A stretch of 64,000 nucleotides of DNA, taken from Stenopsyche tienmushanensis (taxonomy: Eukaryota > Arthropoda > Insecta > Trichoptera > Stenopsychidae). The stretch spans positions 868,001 through 932,000 of the forward strand of contig WACJ01000515.1 of NCBI GenBank assembly GCA_008973525.1, written 5' to 3'. Shown one piece after another: positions 43,175 to 52,639 of this stretch (the first letter of the stretch is position 1; every line of letters starts with the position of its first letter). The notes below the pieces were generated by a model. The model was not told the DNA's origin and made no database searches. It saw nothing but the letters and a program-made list of their open reading frames with translations. The position numbers and the translations under genes are program-made.

Positions 43175-43609
43175 CTAATCTGTAGACGCATATTTCTCGC
43201 ACTTGTCTTCTTTGATATAAAGACACTTCTGTCTGATGTATTCCTGTCTTTCGGAGCAAATCTGAACATTTCTTTTTGGCCGACTTAAAAATGCACCGCT
43301 GACAATAAAATGTACTCTGAATGTGACAAGATTCCTTGGACAACTCATGTAATCAGCGTTAGTCATCCCGCTGCAAGAATACTGGATCGTTTTATAGCAT
43401 TTTACATGATTCGCACAAGCACTTTCACACGAGTACAGTAATTCATTAAAAAACGCTACTTGTTTAATTACAGGGTCCGCCAGATTAAGTGTTTCCAATT
43501 TAAAACGCATTGTGTGCTGAATTTTATGATGACTAAATAGTGTACATGTCCATGGTTTGATGGTGCGTTTATGGTATTCATCCTTTGGTAGAAAACAATG
43601 TATTCTCAT
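43175..43609 (-). CDS. Unknown Cys-containing ORF (about 144 aa)
   Basis: From ATG at 43609 the frame is open for about 144 codons. It includes ELLYSCESACANHVKCYKTI, YSCSGMTNADYMSC and a C-terminal RQKCLYIKEDKCEKYAS, giving eight or so cysteines. There is no signal peptide at this start; the frame extends six codons upstream only through TTG. A second minus frame overlaps at 43155-43343. It could be an internal exon of a cysteine-rich host protein or a chance frame. I recognise no family and no splice pair that would settle it. Confidence 0.2.
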   Translation of the reverse strand: MRIHCFLPKDEYHKRTIKPWTCTLFSHHKIQHTMRFKLETLNLADPVIKQVAFFNELLYSCESACANHVKCYKTIQYSCSGMTNADYMSCPRNLVTFRVHFIVSGAFLSRPKRNVQICSERQEYIRQKCLYIKEDKCEKYASTD

Positions 43610-43792
43610 GGTCACTCGCTGCTCCAAAACTCGATAATCTCAATTTTTCATAAAATACGCTGGTGAAGTATATTTTGTGGTTGGAATAGTACGAGCTAGA
43701 TTTTTGGACTCACTTTGGAATCAGATAACTATTAACCATCTTCTCATCCAAGAATTAAGCGTTTCAGGTGAATCAGATTGCGTACATGTTAT

Positions 43793-44391
43793 CAGGGCCG
43801 TAACAAAGGCGTGGCAAAGCAGGCGCCCGCCACGGGCGCAACTGGGCTTGGGTCGCAAAACGCAGAATACCGTCCCGGTCGAGAGTTGCACATGGTTTTT
43901 ATTTTACTTAACCATTCTACCTTACATGAACCAACACTCGATCTGTCCGTCTTTATAATAAATACTAAGTTGTCCAATCCATCTTTCTTCGTTATCGTTA
44001 TGTTCAGGTATGACATCCGATCGCGAGCCGCTCATTCGTCATCAGCGGTCTGAAAAGCGAACCGATTGTGCATACAAACCTTATGGTCACTCCGTCCTTT
44101 TTTAGGGCTTTTTGCGACATTGTCTATGATCTGTACGGTCATGGAAGCCACATAGCGTCTAGACACTTCCTACCATAATATTATTTTTACAACAGTAACC
44201 GTCACCTATAGTTTAGGTCGGGTACTTTTGGGACTATCTTTGTATATTATTTTAAATCACACATTATAATACATTATAGTATTGCATTAGTTAACTTTAA
44301 AAATAAATTGTTTTTAAAAAAAAATCTGGGGGGGGGGGGGCGTAAAGTTAGATACTTGCCACGGGCGTCTCATACCCTAGTTACGGCTCTG
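43793..44391 (+). mobile_element. MITE-A copy 3, complete with perfect 8-bp TSD
   Basis: The ends are CAGGGCCGTAAC and GTTACGGCTCTG, differing at one base when inverted. Both sides carry the identical 8-bp duplication CATGTTAT (43785-43792 and 44392-44399), diagnostic of the hAT superfamily. The element is 599 bp and non-coding. Its interior includes 'cgcccgccacgggcgcaactggg', the 'ggtctgaaaagcgaaccg' block and a run of 13 G at 44328-44340. The clean duplication suggests it is among the younger insertions here. Confidence 0.93.
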
Positions 44392-44401
44392 CATGTTATA
44401 C

Positions 44402-44909
44402 ACCATTATGTTTTTCATTTCGGTTTTCTTTTCGGTTCAGTTTCAAGCATTTATATTGGTTCATTTACGGTTAACGTTCCGGGAAAAGAACGGGTTTTCA
44501 GTTTTAAATTCAGCTTCAGCAGAGTTGTGAATTTACAATTTATTTTAGGAATATTACTTTAGAAAATGTTTATAATTAGAACTAGAAGTATATAATAAAA
44601 AGCTTGGGAGTCCTAGGTTAGGTTATATAATACTAGGAAACAAATTTAAATCTGGGAATCCCAGTCTGGACACATAGTAAATACGTGGGAAGAGATAACC
44701 TAAATAATATACATAATAATGGCTTAAGATTACAAACTGGAATTTAAGTTGATAACAATATTAACTGAAGTATAATATTAATACACATAAAGTCAGATTA
44801 GATCAGATTAACATAATAAAAAATAAATTAAAATATGCTCTGCATCACATGATTTATCAACATAAAAATAACGGTTTTATCGGTTATCGATTTTCGGTTC
44901 GAAAGTCTG
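44402..44909 (+). mobile_element. hAT-D copy with right TIR
   Basis: It begins 'caccattatgtttttcatttcggttttc' just after the MITE-A target duplication, so its own left tip is missing. It shares 'caagcatttatattggttcatttacggtt', 'gggagtcctaggttaggtt', 'tttaaatctggga' with the copy at 41721. It ends 'ggttatcgattttcggttcgaaagtctg' (inverted CAGACTTTCGAACCG). MITE-A copy 3 probably landed in or beside its left end. Confidence 0.65.
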
Positions 44910-44911
44910 GT

Positions 44912-45735
44912 TGGAAAATGTAAGCAAAAGTTACACAGAGCTACATTTTGATTGAATTCTATTACATTAAATAAACTGACGTTTGATAAAAAATACTTGC
45001 ACTTTTATCAAACATTTGTTATCTGTGATAAAGTAACACTTGTTGTGGTGGACTCTGCAGAATACAGTCAGGTTTAGTATGATTGTGCAAAATTAAACCA
45101 AAATATTGTCGCAGTCAAAAATAATCAAATATATTTGATTGACATTTTTTGGGAGTGTTCGTTTTCTTAGATTCTGATTGATCAAGAAACTGTTGTTTTG
45201 ACATTGTCGACAATATTTCAAATACTTATCTAATGTCGTAAGAAAATTTCAGAAGAATGAGTTGAAAAAATAATCAAAATTCAACATGTATTAGCCTGAA
45301 AATTGACGACAAAGATGATGTCCAATTTTTGTAGAATATCCTGGATGAATTTATATCTATGAGGGATTGATTGAATTTGAAGAATGAAGCTAAAATTACT
45401 AGGAGTTCTGAGACTATAAGCATAATGAATGTTTTCAAATTCAGATTCATCCATTATGTGTTCTTATGTAATATTTTACTCCATGTGTATATTCTATGAG
45501 CCCATTGGATATTTTTATAAATCGATTCATATCAACAATTTCACAGACTTCAAACAATTTCTGACATCATTGTTTACATCCATGCGAAAGCAAAATTCAA
45601 TCGAACCCTATAAAATCAAGACTTAAAATAGCTCTGAAATTAGTAAGCCGAATTTAAAAACAGCTATCTGAAGAATGAAAATCTAAGACTTTCATAAAAA
45701 AGCTCTAAACTTAAATAAATTGATGGTAATCAATG
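44912..45735. other. AT-rich interval, no gene recognised
   Basis: The frame at 45429-45626 (+, 65 codons) is AT-rich with no domain. Nothing else was seen. Confidence 0.45.
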
Positions 45736-45736
45736 T

Positions 45737-45865
45737 GGTCCCTACCGCCCATCGTTGACTATTTAAGCTTTCATAGTGGGGTGTAAGAATTTTGTAATGC
45801 TGTTACGTCTATGAAAGATGATGTATCTCCAGAGGAGATTGAAAGATTAAATAGTGACGGAATCA
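45737..45865 (+). repeat. Dispersed repeat J (copy 2)
   Basis: 'gtccctaccgcccatcg' followed by 'aagctttcatagtgggg' and a frame reading AVTSMKDDVSPEEIERLN. It matches the minus strand of 21395-21660 in both DNA and protein. It runs directly into M2 coding sequence. Confidence 0.5.
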
Positions 45866-46189
45866 TGAAGCTTCCTATCAAAACCGTGCTCTATTCCGTG
45901 GCTCGCACGGTCTTCAGATCTGACACCACTGGATTTATTTGTTTATGGATGTGCAAAAGAATTATTTTACATAACAGGGGTGCCCACAAAAGAAATCTTA
46001 ATTAAAGTAATAAGTGCTGCGTTTGCAAAAATGAAAGAGGAAATGCTGTCAAAAGTCGTGTCAGACCCTGGCAAATTGGTACCTCTTCAAGTTTAACGAC
46101 TTATTGAATGATTCGTATGACATGTAGCATATCTGTAGAAGTTGACAATTCTTATTCGCACATTTTATTTGACTTTGGAAGGTTATAAG

Positions 46190-47012
46190 CAGAGCCGTAA
46201 TAAGGGTATGAAGCGCCCGTGGCAAGTATCTAACACGTCCCCCCCCTGGAATCATTTTTTTTAAAAGTTAAACAATACTATATTAATATAATGTATATTT
46301 TAAAATAATATGCTAAGATAATATTTAAAGTGCCCGGCTTAAAAATGCTGTATATCGCGTATTGACTGAAAATTTAGACATGAGAAAGCTGTGCGCGATT
46401 TGGGTGCCGCGTTTGCTCATAATGGAACAAAAGCCACGTCGTGAGGATGTTTCAATCGAGTGTTTGGCGATGTTTCGCAGCAATGAGGCCGAAATTTTGC
46501 ATCACTTCATGATGAAACATGGATCCATCGCTTCACATCTGAGACAAAGGAACATGGGGACTCTCCACTGGCCCGAGCTGTTTATTGGTCTTGCTATTTG
46601 GGAGCATGCCAGCTCGCTCAACAAAAGTGCACAGCAAGGTGTAAAATCTGAATTTAATATTCATGTCCGCAATGATACGCTAATTCTCAACTTCGAGTGA
46701 CGACTTGCGCTTGAGCGCAGAGGAGAAACTGGCCAGATTTTATAACTAAAAACTAAAAGGCTTCCGTCATCGTACAGATCGTGGAAGACACCATGTACAC
46801 ATTTATGCCCGAAAATGCCACAAAAGCTCCTAAAAGAGGACGGAGCGACTATAAGGTCTGTGTATCCAACCGGTCCGCTTTTCGGACCGCTAATATTATG
46901 AATGAACGCCTCGCGATCGGACGCCATATCTGAATGTATCTACAGAACGATTACGAACTCTCATCACAAAACGAAGTTGTCGGTATTCTGCGTTTTGCGC
47001 CCCAAGCCACAT
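46190..47012 (-). mobile_element. MITE-A copy 4, split by a mariner
   Basis: The left part 46190-46340 starts CAGAGCCGTAAT and has 'gtatgaagcgcccgtggcaagtatctaac' and an AT-rich 'aaaataatatgctaagata'. The right part 46755-47012 has 'gtcatcgtacagatcgtggaag', 'ccgcttttcggaccgctaatattatgaatgaacg' and 'ggtattctgcgttttgcgcc', and is cut before the second TIR. The 415 bp in between is mariner sequence. The left flank GTTATAAG would be the target copy; its mate is lost. Confidence 0.8.
46341..46754 (+). pseudogene. mariner transposase relic (second lineage) inside MITE-A
   Basis: The frame TENLDMRKLCAIWVPRLLIM continues EQKPRREDVSIECLAMFRSN, matching the WVPRLLT linker of cecropia-like mariners rather than the WLPHELT of the other copies. 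A frameshift near 46500 restores DETWIHRFTSETKEH with the first catalytic Asp (usual MDETWIHHFTPETK). Catalytic Asp 2 and 3 are not recognisable, though 46620-46740 may be decayed C-terminal sequence. No TIRs are seen. Confidence 0.82.
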
Positions 47013-47149
47013 TTCACAGATTAAAATATTATGACGATTTAAAGGTGAAATTTTGGGTATTTTTACAAAATGAATGTGTGTGAAACGTAACAAAAGACCT
47101 CTCTCATCCCCAAAAACATTTGCAGGTCCATGTTCCAAACAACCTGTAT

Positions 47150-47858
47150 ATTGGTTGAAATTTGTTATCCTCTGTGACCACAAATTAACGATAAGTTCTA
47201 TTCGACGTCATTGATCCCTAATTAATCTTAGTATGGACTTCTTTGCTCCAACCACGATGAATATGCAACTGACGCAAATTCAGTAGAATTCCCCCTCATT
47301 AACAATTGGAGATGTTATGCCTTTTCTAATTGTTAATATTGTGTATTGTGGTATTACTTCAATTGGATTAATTTGTATACATTGAGAAATTTAATTAGAA
47401 TATTATTTACTTGATTGAAGTGTTTGTCTTTAGGAATTCAATTGATAATTAAATGGTTTACGATGGTCTGATGTTTGAAATACTGACATGATGTGTAATG
47501 TTCATGTTACGACCAGAAAAGGAGGTCTAGAGTAGCGTACATCTTTCGCTTATTTTACTAGAAATATGATAAGAGGATTTGGAAATGTTTTGTCATATTT
47601 TTAGTACTTGGAAAGCATTGCCAAAATATTTATGAAATTTCATACATTCATGACTGATGTCAGCGTTCATTTTATAATTTCATGGCAATGAAAAATTTCA
47701 TACTGAAAGACTTTCTGCTGTAAAATTTCTGACTCGCAGACACATTGACGAATATGTTTTTCAGACGGGCAAAGTGACTCACTTATGGTCATTGTGCGAT
47801 TTAGTGCCAAAACCTTATGTGGCGCTTCTCAAACTTTTTTTTATAGCCGTATAAAGCG
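47150..47858. other. Interval upstream of the candidate peptide gene
   Basis: AT-rich and without repeat matches. A 'tataaag' lies only 12 bp before the candidate ATG at 47861, too close to act as its TATA box. No convincing promoter was identified. Confidence 0.4.
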
Positions 47859-47860
47859 TT

Positions 47861-48232
47861 ATGTCCGTACGTTTTACGATCGGGCTGACATTGGCCCTGA
47901 TAGTGGTAACGGCGTCCATCGGTTGCGACTACAAGAATAGCAAAGCGTTTGGCAATCGGAATAACAACAATCCAGGCACAATGGCGCTACCCGAATCACA
48001 ACGCTGTCCAATAACCATAATATCTTATTGTTTGCATCCATGAATATGTAAAGCGAATCATAATTAAATCGCAGACGTCGAATGCAACAAGGCGATGTTA
48101 ACAGCGCGTAATGGCCAAATCGATGTTGTAGCTGTGGAAAAGCCGCCAGGTCGTGAACCCAATGTCTGCAATAAGAAAAATATAGTCTGTATCTATTCAG
48201 CAATATGGGAGCCATTGCCCTTTGTGATATAA
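47861..48232 (+). CDS. Candidate small secreted Cys peptide, possibly two exons
   Basis: From ATG at 47861 the frame starts MSVRFTIGLTLALIVVTASI, a good eukaryotic signal peptide (basic n-region, hydrophobic core), with Cys22 just after. The same frame meets TGA at 48041 and TAA at 48065, then stays open to TAA at 48230-48232. Both internal stops fall inside one GT-AG span, 48030-48074 (45 nt). Removing it keeps the frame and gives a 108-aa product with Cys at 22, 49, 60, 88 and 95 and the segment KPPGREPNVCNKKNIVC. The donor GTTTGC is weak and 45 nt is near the lower limit for insect introns. An antisense frame (47874-48257) overlaps. I recognise no family. It could be a real secreted peptide, a pseudogene or chance. 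Confidence 0.35.
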
Positions 48233-48234
48233 TA

Positions 48235-49410
48235 ATCCCGAGATGCGATATCTCCACAAAGGTCTTGGGTCAAGTTCCTTTATAAGTGGAGGTGGCTCTA
48301 AGAACATTTCGCTTGAACTTTTGTTATCCCATTTTTTACAGTATGTTAAAGCCATGATCTTGAACTAACATATTAAAATTCTTGAATTATTAACACACAA
48401 TTGTGTTCAATTCATCAGATATGTTTCCCTCGCGTATTAAACTAATCAGATCAGAGAACGTCGCTGCTATATGTTTAACCGCTTAAGCTACAATATCGTA
48501 TGGTGTACGTTCATAGTCATCACAGTGAAGCAAGAAATAATTATACTATAATATAAATGACTAGTATAATATATGAGACGATCATCTAAACAACTTTTAA
48601 TAATTTATCCATCTTATGAATAAATCAATACATGTGCAAAGCAGATTTTACTGCAATGGATTGATCTTGCCTATTACATGTTGATGATTGAGTCTCAAAT
48701 ATTTAATTTAATTAACATAATTGCTCCTGAATTGATTTGTGTTAGGTCACATATTCGACCCCAATGATGATATGTATGCTAAATTTCAGGGGATTTCGCA
48801 GCATACAATTTCTGATATGTAAAAATAAAATGGCAACACAGTTTGCATTTTTTTCCTATTGCTGCACTTCTTATCAGTTTCAAGTAAATCAATGTGACGG
48901 AATTGAGCTGGAGGATTTATTTCCAGCTGTTTTTCTTTCACCCCAGCTCTTTCGTTGAGTCTGCTGTCATTTGATCCACACTAATCCCTTGGTGTACGCG
49001 GTGCTCATTATGCAGGGTTTCTTTATTACACTGACAATAATAACAATATATTTTCAAATAAATATTGCCCAAACTGAGAATATATATTCATTAAGCTATC
49101 GATCCACATATTGATCGGGCTGTTGAATTTCAGCAAGAGCTTAAAAGTATTTAAGACGCACAGTATCATAAAGGAAAAGTGAGACTTATTGCGCATGCGT
49201 TATCGCTGCTGTCAGACCATTTTGTCAGAAAATTTTCTGGCATTTTGGCTTATAGAAGCTACGCTGGGGATCAATGGGATAGACTAAAGACGCAAAGCTG
49301 ACGATCGACGCTTCACCGTACCATGTCCATGACCTCCCAATTATAGCGCATTGTTTCAGTGACTGAGGTTTGATCCCGGTTTGTCCTCTTTGTACTCCAG
49401 AAACTCTTGA
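48235..49410. other. AT-rich interval, no gene recognised
   Basis: At 49342-49396 a snippet 'agcgcattgtttcagtgactgaggtttgatcccgg' resembles the 3' two thirds of a tRNA, but it lacks acceptor pairing. Otherwise nothing was recognised. Confidence 0.4.
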
Positions 49411-49411
49411 A

Positions 49412-49577
49412 GCTTATACATTAATAAATAAACACTGGATTCACATATCATTATTAGTTGATAAATTTGGGTTAACGATCTATACAATCGTACGATGTAC
49501 GCAACATACTCTTTCCGTCTCTGTTTCTCTCCAAACTCAACGCGCAAGACAATCTCCGTCTCCGAGCTCAACGTGTA
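49412..49577 (-). repeat. Repeat N, truncated copy
   Basis: On the minus strand: 'gagacggagattgtcttgcgcg', 'gtacatcgtacgattgtatagatcgttaacccaaatttatcaac', then 'cagtgtttatttattaatgtataagcttca'. Sequence after that does not match the other copies, suggesting a boundary there. Confidence 0.45.
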
Positions 49578-49617
49578 ATCTGTGTAATCAACTCTTTACG
49601 AGTCACTGGAATTCGGA

Positions 49618-49690
49618 CACAACATAAGTACTCTACAGTCCGACAAATTGTATAATCCGACACAAAACATTTGTCGCATTGTGTATTCGA
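49618..49690 (+). mobile_element. Tig-C right-end fragment
   Basis: 'gtactctacagtccgacaaattgtataatccgacac' and 'catttgtcgcatt' match the tails at 15130-15190. Confidence 0.55.
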
Positions 49691-49694
49691 AATC

Positions 49695-49769
49695 AATTAA
49701 GAACTTGATGATTCGGATTATCCGTGCCCTTCCTCCCCAGCGTGAGCCCGGATAATCGAAAGTATACTG
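49695..49769 (-). mobile_element. Third pogo-like terminus
   Basis: Inverted it reads CAGTATACTTTCGATTATCC followed by GGGCTCACGC, ending before TA. It resembles Tigger ends but differs from Tig-C and from the 19212 TIR, so at least three pogo-type families left ends here. Confidence 0.6.
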
Positions 49770-49900
49770 TATTTGAAATTAAAATCATGGCACAGAGCCT
49801 TAATAAGGGCATGAAGCGCCCGTGGCAAATTATTATATTGTGATCGTAGATCATAGAAAATGCCGCAAAAAGCCCTAAAAGAAAACGGTGTGGTCACAAG

Positions 49901-50691
49901 TAGGGAATCCAATCCCGGGATCCCGGACAATTTTGGGTACTTAAGGATCCCGGGATTAGAAAACGTAATCCCGAAAATCCCGGGATTGAAATTTTTAGCT
50001 ACCAGAAATCGTACACCTCACCAACACGATGAAGGCTACTAAATCGAGACATTCCCGACGAAATCTGGACGCTTGGAAACAGTGGCGTAAATACTAATTG
50101 GCGAACTTAGGCGACGCCTAGGGGCTCTAATCTATGTATTCATATATACAGTACATATGTGTTTTTCAAATTTTTATATTAACCTTTCCTCCCGGTGATG
50201 TATTTACTACATCTCGACTCTAATAATGGGAATATCGATATGAAATATAATAGATACGGGCTTCAGAATTTTTGTATTTCTCAGTAATATAATTACGAAT
50301 CACATCAAAGTATTATAATATATAAATATTCGACTGCAGCGATGGAAATAAATAATTTGTCGGGAAATCGGGAATTCTGCGAGTTTTAGTCCGTGTCTCA
50401 GCAGAAAGGAATTTTATCAGTCACATTGATGGTGTTATACGAAAATGAGGGCTCACGCTGTCATCAACTCGAACTATCATTTAAATATGTGATGATGATA
50501 CCTCCAACGAGTTTGAAGGCTGAGCGTGCATTTTCAGCAGTACGTTGCCTGGCTTCCAAAATCAGATCCAGACTAAATGACGAAACACTCGATGCTTTAA
50601 TGTTAGTCTATTGAAAATATTGAAAATCTCAATCCCGGGATCCCGGGACTGGTCCCGGGATTGTCTAATGAAATCGGGATTGGATTCCCTA
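49901..50691 (+). mobile_element. hAT-B copy 7, complete, with perfect TSD
   Basis: The ends TAGGGAATCCAATCCCG are inverted repeats of at least 17 bp, and both sides carry GTCACAAG (49893-49900 and 50692-50699). The target is MITE-A copy 5. At 791 bp it is the reference copy: a palindromic 'cccgggat'-rich end, 'cgtacacctcaccaacacgatgaagg', the conserved core at 50190-50265, a remnant of the transposase C-terminus, and a second 'cccgggat'-rich end. It cannot move by itself. Confidence 0.93.
50393..50614 (+). pseudogene. hAT dimerisation-domain remnant within hAT-B
   Basis: The frame contains PPTSLKAERAFSAVRCLASK and IRSRLNDETLDALMLVY-stop. This matches the hAT C-terminal dimerisation block, normally 'ipasS..sERaFSaag.l.t..RsrL..e.v.aL.fl'. 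The ~35 codons before it (from a GTG, not ATG) do not look like transposase. It is what remains of the ancestral autonomous element after a large internal deletion. The same segment survives, inverted, in copies at 6101, 25004, 29788 and 59148. Confidence 0.85.
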
Positions 50692-50904
50692 GTCACAAGG
50701 TTTGTATGTCCAATCGGTCCGCTTTTCGGACAGCTGATATGGCGAATGAGCGCCTATTATAAAAACGCAGTCAATCAGTGTTCGTGTAAAATAGAATGGT
50801 CGAGTAAAATGAAAACTATGTGCATCTCTCAACCGGGTCTGTGTCCCAAGTCCAGTTGCGCCCGTTGCGGGCGCTTGCTTTGCCACGCCCTTGTTACGGC
50901 CCTG

Positions 50905-52255
50905 CCATGGCAATCAAAATAAAGCGTTATAAAGAAGACCGTACTTGTACGGTCATATTCATCTGAGAGTAAATAGCGATTAAAATTACTGGATAGAAGA
51001 GTGTTTTTCAATTGTGTACATTCGAATATGGGTATATTTGGGTGATTATTATGTAGTCAAGACAAATAGGTTTCGTGTTGATATTTTGTGTGAAATGTAT
51101 GGTTGTTTGTATTGTAAATATTTGGGCTTACTTTGAATTAAATATGAAGCGGTATAACGGTACTAAAATTGATAGTTGGCCTTGTCCTTGCCCCAACGTA
51201 GCAGACAAGAAGACATGTTTGTTTGATGGTGACGAACTATGTTGGTGGTTTGAGCAAAGTATCGAGCAGTCAGAGAGCTCATTGTTTCTGGCTGGCTGAC
51301 GATGACGAGCTGGTCTATTTTTGCAAGAAGCACTAGTGTTATGAAATCATTGCACTATATTGTAGGCGGGTCAGTGTCAGAGGTCAGTGTCAGCATCAGC
51401 ATCAGCATTCGCGGCTGCGATAGGCGCGTCCTCTGTTGCTCTCTAAGGTTTTTTGACCTCTTTTTGTTCATCCTGTCTAGCGGCAAAGAACGCATATACA
51501 ATTTTTTATCGCCGTTATTAATGCGGCTTTAATCTTATCTGCGTGTAAAAAAGAGTATTGTATAAACACGAGGATCGGTGTATATTTTTGCGAGAGCTGT
51601 GTTTATGAGTTTGCAATAGTAGGTCATTACCATTTGGAGTTAATCGATTATTCGGGTGTTATCAAGTCAAGCCAAGGTTGGCGAAAGTCATGCGTTCATA
51701 AACTGAATCTAGCGGGGCGCGTTGCTTCGAAACTATCTACCTATTCGCTATCCTACAACAATTACACTTATGCACCGTCATAAATTTTAATGCCACTCTC
51801 ACAATGGCTATGATAAAAATATGAAAGCATGAAGAATACAAATTGTGCTCGGGTTTGAGCATTTTCATGCAACCATTGAAATGAGTCACAGCAAGCTGAC
51901 CTGGATTTGTGCAATAAAAATGGTCTATCTTTGTATAATGATACTATGACCATCGAGATTAACAATTGCAAATTTGCATTGATACATAATAATGCATACA
52001 CTAATACCCCAGTTTACAGAAGATTTGTTGCGTTCATGAGGAGCGTTCAATAGTTTATAACGCCCTAGATCACTAATCATATTTGCGAATTACACTGTCA
52101 CCATATATTAGTCTCGCAGACTAACAAAATAAAACTTTTTATGAATTGTGACGTTATATGAAAGAATATTTATTAAACTTAACGATCAGCCTGAGACCTG
52201 GGACAGCCTGGGACTAGAGAAGAATACGGTGTAACATCTTCAATTTTCAAAAAAA
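50905..52255. other. Interval with GC-richer 51170-51540, no gene recognised
   Basis: Two adjacent plus frames (51075-51299 and 51302-51532) abut; the first reads PCPNVADKKTCLFDGDELCW, mildly Cys-rich, with no domain match. A short 'cagcat' tandem lies near 51392-51410. It could be unique host sequence. Confidence 0.35.
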
Positions 52256-52258
52256 TTT

Positions 52259-52637
52259 GTATAACACCATCAATGTGACAAAAATTTTGTACAAAAATTC
52301 TGAAGCCCGTATCTATTATATTTCATATCAATATTCCCATTATTAGAGTCGAGGTGTAGTAAATACATCACCGGGAGGAAAGTTTAATATAAAAATTTGA
52401 AAAACACATATGTACTGTATATATGAATACATAGATTAGAGCCCCTAGGCATCGCCTAAGCTAGCCAATTAGTAGTTACGCCACTGTTTCCAAGCGTCCA
52501 GATTTCGGCAGGAATGTCTCGATTTAGTAGCCTTCATCGTGCTGTTGAGGTGTATGATTTCTGTTTATAAAAATTTCAATCCCGAATTTTTCGGGATTAC
52601 GTTTACTAATCCAGGGATTCAAGAGCATCTAAAAACT
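52259..52637 (-). mobile_element. hAT-B copy 8
   Basis: It contains 'taacaccatcaatgtgac', then a deletion to 'tacaaaaattctgaagcccg', the core at 52315-52375, 'gccactgtttccaagcgtccag' and 'tcaatcccgaatttttcgggattacgtttactaatcc'. TIR tips are absent. Confidence 0.82.
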
Positions 52638-52639
52638 TA

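Larger units (their letters stand above)
45866..47146 (+). mobile_element. M2 element split by nested insertions
   Basis: The coding relic at 45890-46070 reads PWLARSSDLTPLDLFVYGCA and AFAKMKEEMLSKVVSDP, the region around the last catalytic residue and beyond of an IS630/mariner-like transposase. The element's terminus appears at 47013-47146, ending CCAAACAACCTG (inverted CAGGTTGTTTGG) then TA. That end also shares 'aaggtgaaattttgggtat' and 'cacagattaaaatatt' inverted with 3530-3592. Between them sit MITE-A copy 4 and a mariner relic. The order of coding and terminus matches the 3479 and 28200 copies. Confidence 0.7.
49793..50904 (-). mobile_element. MITE-A copy 5, carrying a hAT-B insertion
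   Basis: The ends are CAGAGCCTTAAT and GTTACGGCCCTG, with 8-bp flanks TCATGGCA and CCATGGCA (7 of 8 identical). Without the inserted hAT-B and its duplicated 8 bp the element is about 313 bp. The interior before the break has 'gatcatagaaaatgccgcaaaaagccctaaaa'; after it come 'ccaatcggtccgcttttcgga' and 'gcccgttgcgggcgc'. Confidence 0.9.

Noticed and set aside
47874..48257. 127-codon minus-strand ORF
   Set aside because: The plus strand offers a signal peptide and a splice-compatible frame. The minus frame has neither a domain nor a good start, though it cannot be fully excluded.
49342..49396. tRNA-derived SINE head
   Set aside because: It has a B-box-like 'ggtttgatccc' but no paired acceptor stem and no other copy in the window.
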